A stretch of DNA of 64,000 bases from positions 1,240,001-1,304,000 of the forward strand of contig NZ_CP006911.1 of NCBI RefSeq assembly GCF_001281385.1, written 5' to 3'. The notes under the pieces were generated by a model. That model was given only the letters and a program-made list of their open reading frames with translations. It was not told the DNA's origin and did no database searches. Below, piece by piece: positions 8,817 through 17,712 of this stretch; the stretch's first letter is position 1, and each line of letters opens with the position of its first letter. Both the position numbers and the translations under genes were made by a program. This stretch comes from Candidatus Pseudothioglobus singularis PS1 (GTDB taxonomy: Bacteria > Pseudomonadota > Gammaproteobacteria > PS1 > Pseudothioglobaceae).

Positions 8817-11324
8817 TCACTTAACATAAATATGATCAGGCTCTAATCCCTTATGATATCTTTCATACATTTGTGTATAAGCTGACTCTAGATTTTTTGT
8901 AAATAATGGTGTGTCAAAAAGAGGAGCTGTAGATAGATTATTTTGGAGCTTTTCTTTTATTTTATTTAATTTTTCTGGATTTTTAGCAAGTTCAATAGCT
9001 AAGGATTCATACTCTTTAGATGAGGTAGTGATAAGTTCAGGAAGATTAAGAGCGTTAACTATACTAGCACCCATTCTTGCCTGATAAGCCTCTCCTTTTA
9101 TTGTAAGCATAGGAAGACCCATCTTAAGTGCATCACTGGCTGTAGTTCCAGCATTATAAGGCTGAGTATCTAAGAATAGATCAGCTACTTGATATCTTGC
9201 TAAATACTCATCTCTCTCTAAGTTTAAACCAAAGATAAGCCTTTCTGCAGCAACTCCTCTTTTCTTTATCTCTTTTGTCAAATTAGCCTTTGAGAGTTCA
9301 TTATTAGCAAAAATTATTAACACACTGTCTTCAACAGCTTTAAGGATTCTTGCCCAACTATCAAAGGTTGTAGGTGTTATCTTGTAAGTATTATTAAAAC
9401 AACAGAACACAAAGCCTTTATCAGGAAGGCCTACATCTTTACGAGTCATAACAATATTGGGTGGCAAGTCTTTTGAATCATTCACCTGGAAGCTAGGCAG
9501 ATAGACTATCTTCTCCATATAATATTTTTGACTCTCTTTAGGAATCATAACGGGGTCTGCAATCAAATAATCATAATACTCGGCGCCCATCGATCCTAGG
9601 TAGCCAATATAGCTTAGCTGGATTGGCGCAACGGACATCGCGAAGATATCCGTTCTAGCTTTTGCAGTATAGCCAGAAAGATCAACGGCAATATCTATCT
9701 CAAGTGATCGCACAAAATGGACTATATCTTTATGAGACATCAAGTCCACATCATGAAATTGGTCAACACCGGCTTTGATTCGAAGATTCATCTCATCATT
9801 AGTTGCTTTGCCAAAAGAGAAGGCGTGAATCTCAAAATGATCTCGGTTGTGCATTTCATAAAGCTGTGCAGTGAGCGTAGAAACTGGGTGGATCTTAAAA
9901 TCTCCAGAGAAATAGCCAATACGAATCTTTGAATGCTTAGGATAAAGATCTGCAATGGGTAAATCATAATTTTTTGGAAAGTCGCTATTGGCCTTTATTT
10001 CTGCAGCCTTCCTTTGAAGTTCAGGACTATCAACCAATGAAAGAAGGGCAAATGGAGCGATTACTTTTTCATTATTAATGATTTTTTTTTCCAATTTAAT
10101 TAGTGAGCCAGGTAAATCAGGCCAGGCACAAAGATTTCTTTGATTATTTAAAATCTCACCAAATAAAAAATCCATATCAGGTTTTATTTTATATGCTGTT
10201 TCATAATATGTTTGAGACTTATCTCTTTGTTTTCGAGTTTTAAAAAAATTACCAAGGCTTGTATGTGCTTCAGCAAATTCTGGATTAATTTTAATTGCAT
10301 TCTCTAATGACTTGACTCCAACTTGAGATTGGCCAATCGAAACTAACGCATTACCAAGATCATGATGCGCATAAGCATATTCAGAATTAATAATTAATGC
10401 CTTTTCATAAAATTTAATAGCTTCATCAACTCGACCAAGAAAGCTCAAGCAACTTCCGATGTTATTCAAAGCTTCAAAAAAATCAGGTTTAACTGAAACT
10501 GCACTATGAAAATTATTGATTGCATCATCAAAATGTTTTAATTCTTTAAGCACTAAACCAAAATTGTAATAGGCTTCAGCAAATCTTGGATTAATGTCAA
10601 TTGCTTTTTTAAATGAATCAACTCCGGCTTTAAATTGACCAAGGGCAATCAAAACTTGGCCTAGATTATTATGCGCCTCATAGAATTTTGGGTTAATTTC
10701 AATTGCTTTATTGTAACTTTTAACTGCATCATCAAACCTTTCATGGTCTACTAAAGCAGTACCTAGATTATTATGAGCTTGCGCAAATTGAGGACTTATA
10801 TCTATTGCTCTAATATAACTTTTTATGGCTTTATCCGTTTGACCTAGATCTTTAAAAAGGTTACCAAGGTTGTTATGAGCGTCTGCAAAGTTTCTATTAA
10901 TAGCTATTGCCTTTTGGTAACTGTTGATTGCGTCATCATATTGGCCAAGCTCATTTAAAGTGATCGCAAGATTATAATGCGCATCAACATAGCCAGAATC
11001 AAGCGCTAACGCCTTCCTTAAGCTTTTAACTGCACCCTCTAATTGACCAGTGCCTCTCAAAGTAATACCTAAATTTTTATATGCTTCTGCATAATCTGGC
11101 TTAATATCAACTGCAGTCCCAAACATTTTAACTGCACCTTCTAACTTACCTAATTCTTTATAGCAAGCGCCAATTAAATTAAACAAAAATGGAACGTTAG
11201 GATAAGCCTCATTAAGAATTTTTATTTGATCTATTGCATCTTGATACTGACCACTTGAATACAAATTGATAACATAATCTATTTGCTCCTTTGAAAGTAC
11301 TTTTTGTTGATTTTGACCTGTCAT
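8817..11324 (-). CDS. TPR protein with O-GlcNAc transferase-like (GT41) C-terminus, copy B
   Basis: 835 residues: about 11 TPR units (residues 14 to about 385), then the GT41 catalytic region beginning near KIRIGYFSGDFKIHPVSTL. Conserved points are APIQLSYIGYLGSMG, CCFNNTYKI, DTQPYNAGTTASDAL and the C-terminal KGLEPDH ending. The active-site patch reads DLSGYT, and a second patch reads LNLERDEYLARYQVADLFL where copies A and C have DSVSRPEYLARFKVADLFL. The first TPR units (FNLIGACYKELGKLEGAV) resemble those of the upstream sulfotransferase rather than copies A or C. It lies 7 bp after copy C and nearly touches copy A. Presumably a cytoplasmic protein O-glycosyltransferase; substrate unknown. 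Confidence 0.88.
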   Translation of the reverse strand: MTGQNQQKVLSKEQIDYVINLYSSGQYQDAIDQIKILNEAYPNVPFLFNLIGACYKELGKLEGAVKMFGTAVDIKPDYAEAYKNLGITLRGTGQLEGAVKSLRKALALDSGYVDAHYNLAITLNELGQYDDAINSYQKAIAINRNFADAHNNLGNLFKDLGQTDKAIKSYIRAIDISPQFAQAHNNLGTALVDHERFDDAVKSYNKAIEINPKFYEAHNNLGQVLIALGQFKAGVDSFKKAIDINPRFAEAYYNFGLVLKELKHFDDAINNFHSAVSVKPDFFEALNNIGSCLSFLGRVDEAIKFYEKALIINSEYAYAHHDLGNALVSIGQSQVGVKSLENAIKINPEFAEAHTSLGNFFKTRKQRDKSQTYYETAYKIKPDMDFLFGEILNNQRNLCAWPDLPGSLIKLEKKIINNEKVIAPFALLSLVDSPELQRKAAEIKANSDFPKNYDLPIADLYPKHSKIRIGYFSGDFKIHPVSTLTAQLYEMHNRDHFEIHAFSFGKATNDEMNLRIKAGVDQFHDVDLMSHKDIVHFVRSLEIDIAVDLSGYTAKARTDIFAMSVAPIQLSYIGYLGSMGAEYYDYLIADPVMIPKESQKYYMEKIVYLPSFQVNDSKDLPPNIVMTRKDVGLPDKGFVFCCFNNTYKITPTTFDSWARILKAVEDSVLIIFANNELSKANLTKEIKKRGVAAERLIFGLNLERDEYLARYQVADLFLDTQPYNAGTTASDALKMGLPMLTIKGEAYQARMGASIVNALNLPELITTSSKEYESLAIELAKNPEKLNKIKEKLQNNLSTAPLFDTPLFTKNLESAYTQMYERYHKGLEPDHIYVK
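8830..9863 (-). repeat. Near-identical GT41 catalytic block, copy B
   Basis: Counterpart of the block at 6101-7134, in register without indels (offset 2729 bp). It matches copy A over the first 361 bp, then differs at about 9191-9228, has a few substitutions near 9370-9385, differs again at about 9659-9725, and is otherwise the same by eye. Confidence 0.8.
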
Positions 11325-11331
11325 TAACTAA

Positions 11332-14127
11332 TTACTCCACGAAGATATGATCAGGCTCTAATCCCTTATGATATCTTTCATACATTTGTGTATAAGCTGA
11401 CTCTAGATTTTTTGTAAATAATGGTGTGTCAAAAAGAGGAGCTGTAGATAGATTATTTTGGAGCTTTTCTTTTATTTTATTTAATTTTTCTGGATTTTTA
11501 GCAAGTTCAATAGCTAAGGATTCATACTCTTTAGATGAGGTAGTGATAAGTTCAGGAAGATTAAGAGCGTTAACTATACTAGCACCCATTCTTGCCTGAT
11601 AAGCCTCTCCTTTTATTGTAAGCATAGGAAGACCCATCTTAAGTGCATCACTGGCTGTAGTTCCAGCATTATAAGGCTGAGTATCTAAGAATAGATCAGC
11701 TACTTTAAAACGCGCTAAATATTCAGGTCTTGATACACTATCTCCAAAGATAAGCCTTTCTGCAGCAACTCCTCTTTTCTTTATCTCTTTTGTCAAATTA
11801 GCCTTTGAGAGTTCATTATTAGCAAAAATTATTAACACACTGTCTTCAACAGCTTTAAGGATTCTTGCCCAACTATCAAAGGTTGTAGGCGTCATTTTAT
11901 AAGTATTATTAAAACAACAGAACACAAAGCCTTTATCAGGAAGGCCTACATCTTTACGAGTCATAACAATATTGGGTGGCAAGTCTTTTGAATCATTCAC
12001 CTGGAAGCTAGGCAGATAGACTATCTTCTCCATATAATATTTTTGACTCTCTTTAGGAATCATAACGGGGTCTGCAATCAAATAATCATAATACTCGGCG
12101 CCCATCGATCCTAGGTAGCCAATATAGCTTAGCTGGATTGGCGCAACGGACATCGCGAAGATATCCGTTCTAGACTCAAGAGTATGTCCAGCTAAATCAA
12201 CGGCAATATCGATCTTAAAAGATCTCGCAAGCTCTGTAATATCTTGATGTGTCATTGCTTGAACTTCATGAAATTGGTCAACACCGGCTTTGATTCGAAG
12301 ATTCATCTCATCATTAGTTGCTTTGCCAAAAGAGAAGGCGTGAATCTCAAAATGATCTCGGTTGTGCATTTCATAAAGTTCAGCCGTTAGATGCTCACTA
12401 AAACCAGCAGAAAAATAACCAATTTTTATTTTTTGGCTTTTTGGATGATTCTCGATAACTGGCAATAAATTTCTTTTGGGGTGATAAACATTTGTCATTA
12501 GCTCGGCAACTTTTAATTGCAAAGCAGAATTGTCAATTAAAGCTAAAAGTACGAATGGATTGATAACTTTTTCATTATTAATGATTTTTTGCTTAAGGTC
12601 TGTAATGAGGCTCTTTAAATTATCCCAATTACAAAATTCCATTTTAGTTCTTAAGATATTTCCTAAAATATTATCTAAGTTTGGCTGAAGATTATTTGCC
12701 CTCTCATAAAAATTAAGCGCTTCATCAAGACGATCTAGTTCTCTCATTACATTACCCAGATTACTGAATGCCTCTGCAAAATTAGGATTAATTTCAATTG
12801 CCTTTTCAAAGTATAAGGCAGCTTCATCAAGCTTGTTAAAGTCAGTTGCTAAAATATTGCCTAAATTGTTATATGCCACAACAAGGCTTGGATTGATTTC
12901 AATCGCTTTTTTATAGCTCTCAACTGCTTTTTCAGGCTTTTGAAGATTTCTAAAGGCTTGAGCAATATTATTATAAGCTGCAGCAAAATTTGGATTAATT
13001 TGAATGGCCTTCTCAAAGCTTTTAACAGCCTTGTCCAAAAAATCATCCTTACCTAAAAGAATAAGGCCAAGATTATTATAAGTATGTTCAGAGTTTGGAT
13101 TGATCTCTATTGCCTTATTGTAAAAGTGAACAGCCTCATCAAAATGATTAAGTTCATTTAAAACATTTCCCAAATTAACATATGCCTCTTCAAAATCTGG
13201 AGCTTTAGAAATTGCTCTTTTGTAATATTGAACAGATTGCTCCAATTCACCCATCTTAGAAAAAATTATTCCTAGATTGTTAAGAGAGTCAGGATAATCT
13301 GGATTGTAGCTTAGTGCATTATGATATGATTTTAAAGCGTCATCAAAGCGCCCGAGTTCTTTGAAAGCATTACCTAAATTATTGTGTAATGCAGGATAAT
13401 CAGGATTAATTTTTAATGCTTTTTGGTAAGACTCCACAGCTTCACCAAAATATCCCAACTCTATAAAAGCATTTCCTAAATTATTATGCACTTCTGAAAA
13501 TTCTGCATTTACTTCTAATGCTTTTTGATAAGAATCAACTGCTTCACCAAGACGCCCAAGCTCTCTAAGTGTATTTCCTAAATTATTATGAGCTTCTGAA
13601 AAATCTGGCTTTAATTTAATCACTGCGTGTAGATGCTCTATCATATGCTCTAGTTTGCCCATTTCATTAAGTACGATGCAAATTCCACTATGCGCAATAA
13701 TTGAGTTTGGATCTATTTTTAAAGCCTTCTCATAGGCTTCAATTGCATTATCAAGCTGATCATTCTCTCGAAGCACATTCCCAAGATTACTTAATGCATT
13801 GACATAATATGGATCAATTTCAAGGGACTTTTCATAGCATTTTATAGATTCTTCATAATTCTTTAGCTGAAGATATGTGTCACCAAGATTATAAAAAGCT
13901 TTGGCATAATTTGGATCAAGATTAATTGCTATTTCATAACTCTTAACTGCTGAAGATAACTGTCCTAAACCAGCATAACAAGCTCCCATAATATTATGAA
14001 GTAATGAATCTCTTGGAGAGTTTTTAGACAAAGCTTGAGTTACCTCTAATGCTTTCTGAAATTTTCCACTTGAAAAAAGCTTGATAGCAGCATTCATTTC
14101 TAAATTTGATTGTTCTTCTGGATTCAT
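11332..14127 (-). CDS. TPR protein with O-GlcNAc transferase-like (GT41) C-terminus, copy C
   Basis: 931 residues, the longest of the three: about 14 TPR units (to about residue 500), then the GT41 region. The N-terminal cap (LLHNIMGACYAGLGQLSSAV) resembles copy A. The catalytic part has the family-like DLAGHT motif, CCFNNTYKM and DTQPYNAGTTASDAL. However, its first catalytic segment reads GYFSAGFSEHLTAEL where copies A and B have GYFSADFRVHPVSYLTAEL, a 4-residue deletion removing the HPV motif that is normally conserved in GT41. Activity is therefore uncertain. It starts 4 bp after the upstream TPR-sulfotransferase stop, which supports co-transcription. Confidence 0.88.
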   Translation of the reverse strand: MNPEEQSNLEMNAAIKLFSSGKFQKALEVTQALSKNSPRDSLLHNIMGACYAGLGQLSSAVKSYEIAINLDPNYAKAFYNLGDTYLQLKNYEESIKCYEKSLEIDPYYVNALSNLGNVLRENDQLDNAIEAYEKALKIDPNSIIAHSGICIVLNEMGKLEHMIEHLHAVIKLKPDFSEAHNNLGNTLRELGRLGEAVDSYQKALEVNAEFSEVHNNLGNAFIELGYFGEAVESYQKALKINPDYPALHNNLGNAFKELGRFDDALKSYHNALSYNPDYPDSLNNLGIIFSKMGELEQSVQYYKRAISKAPDFEEAYVNLGNVLNELNHFDEAVHFYNKAIEINPNSEHTYNNLGLILLGKDDFLDKAVKSFEKAIQINPNFAAAYNNIAQAFRNLQKPEKAVESYKKAIEINPSLVVAYNNLGNILATDFNKLDEAALYFEKAIEINPNFAEAFSNLGNVMRELDRLDEALNFYERANNLQPNLDNILGNILRTKMEFCNWDNLKSLITDLKQKIINNEKVINPFVLLALIDNSALQLKVAELMTNVYHPKRNLLPVIENHPKSQKIKIGYFSAGFSEHLTAELYEMHNRDHFEIHAFSFGKATNDEMNLRIKAGVDQFHEVQAMTHQDITELARSFKIDIAVDLAGHTLESRTDIFAMSVAPIQLSYIGYLGSMGAEYYDYLIADPVMIPKESQKYYMEKIVYLPSFQVNDSKDLPPNIVMTRKDVGLPDKGFVFCCFNNTYKMTPTTFDSWARILKAVEDSVLIIFANNELSKANLTKEIKKRGVAAERLIFGDSVSRPEYLARFKVADLFLDTQPYNAGTTASDALKMGLPMLTIKGEAYQARMGASIVNALNLPELITTSSKEYESLAIELAKNPEKLNKIKEKLQNNLSTAPLFDTPLFTKNLESAYTQMYERYHKGLEPDHIFVE
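11345..12378 (-). repeat. Near-identical GT41 catalytic block, copy C
   Basis: Counterpart of the block at 6101-7134, offset 5244 bp and collinear without indels. The first 834 bp (11345-12178) show no difference from copy A by eye. The tract at about 12179-12271 differs from both other copies, after which identity resumes. Confidence 0.85.
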
Positions 14128-14131
14128 AATG

Positions 14132-15796
14132 TTAATAATACAAATTTAAACCTTTAATTAAAGGCTTTAAATAGGCTTTATATTTTTTCCAAGCCTCTGA
14201 ACTTCCTTGGTACATTTTTTTTCTCACTTGCATTGAGCTTGTAGTTTTAACTGAGGTTTTATTGTTATGAAAGTTTATACATTTATCATCCCATTCGAGT
14301 TCACAGTGTGCCAACAATTTTTGAGTTTCTTCTTCTTGATTAGAGGTTAAATCTTCATAACAAAGGTCGTAAACTTTTCCTGGAAAAAGACCCTTCCAAA
14401 ACTCCATAAGATCTGAGTAAAGACCAAAATAAGAAGCTATATCCTCCTGATTAAATGAATATGCATTACCCCTAAATTCATATTTATATATTGACCAACA
14501 TGTGGCCATTGGATCTCTATTCATATGGATAACTTTGGCTTCTGGAAAGCAAGATAAAATAAATCCAATATAACGAAAGTTTAAAGGCATTTTGTCAACA
14601 ATAATATTTTCATCTATACCTAAAATTGGATGCGAATTAAGATACCCATCTCTTAACAATAATAATTCTTTTTTAGAAAAGCATTCTTCAATATCATTAT
14701 TAAAAGATTTGAGGAGTGGCACAACAAGCTTATTTAGATTATTTAATTCACCCAATCCTTTGACCTCTGAGTGGCTATCAAGGATTTGATGCACAAGAGA
14801 AGTACCAGAACGAGGCATTCCAACAATAAAAATAGGCTTAATAGGCTTCGTCTGAAATTCTGATAAATTAAATATTGAAGGAGGAGTTGTAAATGTCTCT
14901 TTAATTCGTGAAAAAAGTTTTTGATCCCTTTTTATAGAATAATTAAGTTCTTTTTTTCTTAAACTATTCGCTTGATTCAGATACTTAAATTGTTCTTTAG
15001 GATTTTCAAGATCTTCATAAACTTTTGATAAAGCAAAATTAAGCCCAATAAGATCTATCGAGTTAAGATTTTCACTTTCTAGGGCTTGTTTAATTTGTTT
15101 AATCTGTGGATCTTTCTTTTTGTAATTCTTAACTCGACTTAAGTGGTAGTGAGCATGCCCCCAACATGGATTAAGAGCCAAAGCTTTTTCTATATTTTCA
15201 ACAAATTCCTCCCTATTTCCAAGGTCTTTGAACACAAGAGCAAGATTAAAGAGAGCTTTTTCATAACTTGGGTTGCATGATATTGCTTTTTTAAAGCTTT
15301 TAATTGCTTTTTCTGGCTTCCCAGAATCATTATAAGCATTACCTAAATTATTGTATGCTTCAGCAAAATCATGCTTATATGCAACAGCCCACTCTAAACT
15401 TTCAATGGCAGAATCAATTTGTCCTAGATTTAATAATGTATTACCTAGATTATTGAGAGCATCAGGATAATTAGGTGTTATATCGATTGCTTTTTGATAA
15501 TTTTCAACTGCAACATCTTTTTGGTCAAGAGCCTGAAGAGTGGCTCCCAGATTAAAGAAAGCTTCCGCATATTTTGGATTTATTGAAACTGCTCTTTGAA
15601 ACATCTGCACAGCACCATCTAGTTGGCCTATCTCCTTATAACAGGCACCAATAAGATTAAACAATAAAGGTTGATTTGGAAATTTTTCATTTAATAGCTT
15701 TATATACTTTATAGCCTCATGAAATTGGCTTATTGAATACATCAAATAAATTTTTTCAAGCTCCTTTCTAGGAATTGAAGCTTGTTTATTTTTCAT
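14132..15796 (-). CDS. TPR-sulfotransferase fusion protein
   Basis: 554 residues. Six TPR units occupy residues 10 to about 217, followed by a helical linker and a sulfotransferase domain from about residue 321. The 5' phosphosulfate-binding loop reads PIFIVGMPRSGTSLVHQIL, and the 3'-phosphate-binding region reads VIHMNRDPMATCWSIY. Such enzymes move sulfate from PAPS to hydroxyls or amines of carbohydrates or proteins; substrate here is unknown. No signal peptide. It is first in the leftward run that continues with the three GT41 genes and rfbBACD. It is clearly paralogous to the divergent gene at 15896, sharing VRKKxYQGSSEAWK near the C-terminus. Confidence 0.88.
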   Translation of the reverse strand: MKNKQASIPRKELEKIYLMYSISQFHEAIKYIKLLNEKFPNQPLLFNLIGACYKEIGQLDGAVQMFQRAVSINPKYAEAFFNLGATLQALDQKDVAVENYQKAIDITPNYPDALNNLGNTLLNLGQIDSAIESLEWAVAYKHDFAEAYNNLGNAYNDSGKPEKAIKSFKKAISCNPSYEKALFNLALVFKDLGNREEFVENIEKALALNPCWGHAHYHLSRVKNYKKKDPQIKQIKQALESENLNSIDLIGLNFALSKVYEDLENPKEQFKYLNQANSLRKKELNYSIKRDQKLFSRIKETFTTPPSIFNLSEFQTKPIKPIFIVGMPRSGTSLVHQILDSHSEVKGLGELNNLNKLVVPLLKSFNNDIEECFSKKELLLLRDGYLNSHPILGIDENIIVDKMPLNFRYIGFILSCFPEAKVIHMNRDPMATCWSIYKYEFRGNAYSFNQEDIASYFGLYSDLMEFWKGLFPGKVYDLCYEDLTSNQEEETQKLLAHCELEWDDKCINFHNNKTSVKTTSSMQVRKKMYQGSSEAWKKYKAYLKPLIKGLNLYY

Positions 15797-15839
15797 TTAA
15801 AGTTTCCAAAGTAAAGATACAAAAATTTGCTAATGTAAT

Positions 15840-15870
15840 AAGCAATATTTTAGTATACTTTAATTAATAT
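15840..15870. promoter_or_regulatory. Possible shared divergent promoter between the two TPR-sulfotransferase genes
   Basis: The 99-bp gap between the two divergent genes holds AGTATACT (15852-15859), which is palindromic and reads as a TATACT -10-like box on both strands. No convincing -35 element was found. Leaders of about 30-50 nt would result in either direction. Weak, sequence-only prediction. Confidence 0.25.
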
Positions 15871-15895
15871 ATATACAAATAAATACCCTCTAATA

Positions 15896-17704
15896 ATGTC
15901 ATTAAAGACCGAGCGACTTTTATCTCGAGCAAAGAAACTTGCTAAAAATGGACAAGTTAAAGAAGCAAAGGAAATTTATTCTAATATTATTAAAACTTTT
16001 CCAAATAATCTTCTAGCAAGGAAGGAAATTAAACTATTAGAAAATAAAAAGGTGGCAAATCCGACTCAGGCTCAGTTAGATGAAGTTATGAGATTTTATT
16101 CATCTGGTGAAATTGAACAGGCCCTTAAGTATGTAGAATCCTTAATTAAAGATTATCCTAATGAATTTTTGTTATTTAATATATGTGGTGCATGTCATAG
16201 TGAGATTGGATCAATTGAACCAGCTATTGAAAATTTTAAAAAAGCTATAGCACTTAAAATAAATTATTCAGAAGCACAATTCAACCTTGGTGTTGCATTT
16301 CAGAAACTTAACCAGCTAGACAATGCATCTGAATATTATTTGCAGGCAATAAACTCTCAACATGCTTATCCCTCAGCTCATAATAATCTTGGGATTATTT
16401 TCTTAAATAAAGGCAAAATCGAAGCAGCCGTGAAAAGCTTCGAATGGGCAATAGCTTATAGTCCTAATTATGCAGAGGCATATAATAACTTAGGCTCAGC
16501 GCTCCAAGAACTCAAACAGTTTAAAAATGCTAAAAAGCAATTTGAAAAAGCTTGCTCTATTAATCCTAACTATGCAAAAGCATTTCATAACTTAGGCATA
16601 TTAAGTGAAATCATCAACCAACCAAAAGATGCAGTAAGTCGATATGAGAGAGCAGTTGAAATCGAACCAGAATTTGCAGAAGCATACAGAAATTTAAGCA
16701 AAGTTAAGAAATTTAAGGTGAAAGACCCACAAATAAATCAAATATACTTACTTTATTCTGGGAATAAATTAAATGTTGCTGATAAAGCAAGATTGGGCTT
16801 TGCGTTAGCAGACATTAATAAAAGTTTAGGAAATCACGAAGACTATATTAAATACTTAAATGAGGGTAATCGTCTAAGAAAAAAAGAAATAAAGTACTCT
16901 TTTGAAGAGAGTCAAAGTTTCCATTCAATTATTACCAAATTGTTTAGCTCTACTCAACCAATAGTTCAGAGCTCATCAAAAAATACTTCCGATATTAAAC
17001 CTATTTTTATTGTAGGAATGCCTCGCTCTGGCACAAGTCTAGTTGAGCAGATTATTTCTAGTCATAATTCTGTTCATGGAGCAGGTGAACTTCTTAATTT
17101 TAGAAACATTATAACTCCTATTTTAGACAATCATTTAAGCAAAAAAAATAATGCTATTTCAGAAGAAGATATGTTGATAATTCGAAAAGAATATCTTGAT
17201 TCTTTAGCAAGTCTTCAGGCCAAAGAAACCATAATTACTGATAAGATGCCAATGAATTTTAGATTATTAGGATTTATTTTATCGGCAATTCCTGATGCTA
17301 AAATTATTCATTTAACAAGAGATCCTATGGCTACATGTTGGTCAAACTTCAATCATTACTTTACTGCTGGAAATGGATTTTCTTTTGATCAGGTGGATTT
17401 AGCTAAGTTCTATCTTTTGTATCAAGAGATGATGACCTTTTGGCATAAATTATTCCCAAATAAAATATATGATCTTAACTATGAAAATTTAACAATCAAT
17501 CAAGAAGAGGAAACCCAAAAATTATTAGAATACTGTGATTTAGAGTGGGATGAAAATTGCCTTGATTTTCATAACAATCAGCGCGCAGTTTTAACAGCAA
17601 GCTCAGCACAAGTTAGAAAAAAAATATATCAAGGGAGCTCTGAGGCTTGGAAACAATATGAAAAAAATTTACAACCTTTAATTAAAGGATTAGGTGCCAA
17701 TTAG
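15896..17704 (+). CDS. TPR-sulfotransferase fusion protein (divergent paralog)
   Basis: 602 residues, transcribed away from the paralog at 14132. It carries an additional N-terminal helical segment (about 60 residues), then about six TPR units, a linker, and the sulfotransferase domain from about residue 368. The PAPS-binding loop is PIFIVGMPRSGTSLVEQII and the second motif IIHLTRDPMATCWSN. Near the C-terminus it reads VRKKIYQGSSEAWKQYE, very like its paralog. The substrate is unknown; PAPS-dependent sulfation of a glycan or protein is inferred from the fold. Within about 10 bp of its stop begins the remnant of a sodium:solute symporter gene, so its 3' end marks the edge of the accessory block. 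Confidence 0.87.
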   Translation: MSLKTERLLSRAKKLAKNGQVKEAKEIYSNIIKTFPNNLLARKEIKLLENKKVANPTQAQLDEVMRFYSSGEIEQALKYVESLIKDYPNEFLLFNICGACHSEIGSIEPAIENFKKAIALKINYSEAQFNLGVAFQKLNQLDNASEYYLQAINSQHAYPSAHNNLGIIFLNKGKIEAAVKSFEWAIAYSPNYAEAYNNLGSALQELKQFKNAKKQFEKACSINPNYAKAFHNLGILSEIINQPKDAVSRYERAVEIEPEFAEAYRNLSKVKKFKVKDPQINQIYLLYSGNKLNVADKARLGFALADINKSLGNHEDYIKYLNEGNRLRKKEIKYSFEESQSFHSIITKLFSSTQPIVQSSSKNTSDIKPIFIVGMPRSGTSLVEQIISSHNSVHGAGELLNFRNIITPILDNHLSKKNNAISEEDMLIIRKEYLDSLASLQAKETIITDKMPMNFRLLGFILSAIPDAKIIHLTRDPMATCWSNFNHYFTAGNGFSFDQVDLAKFYLLYQEMMTFWHKLFPNKIYDLNYENLTINQEEETQKLLEYCDLEWDENCLDFHNNQRAVLTASSAQVRKKIYQGSSEAWKQYEKNLQPLIKGLGAN

Positions 17705-17712
17705 CGTAATGA

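Noticed and set aside
6600-17000. Regular 102-bp periodicity that could look like a tandem-repeat or CRISPR-like array
   Set aside because: The period is 34 codons of uninterrupted reading frames with TPR consensus; units are degenerate in DNA and code for protein repeats, with no repeat-spacer structure.
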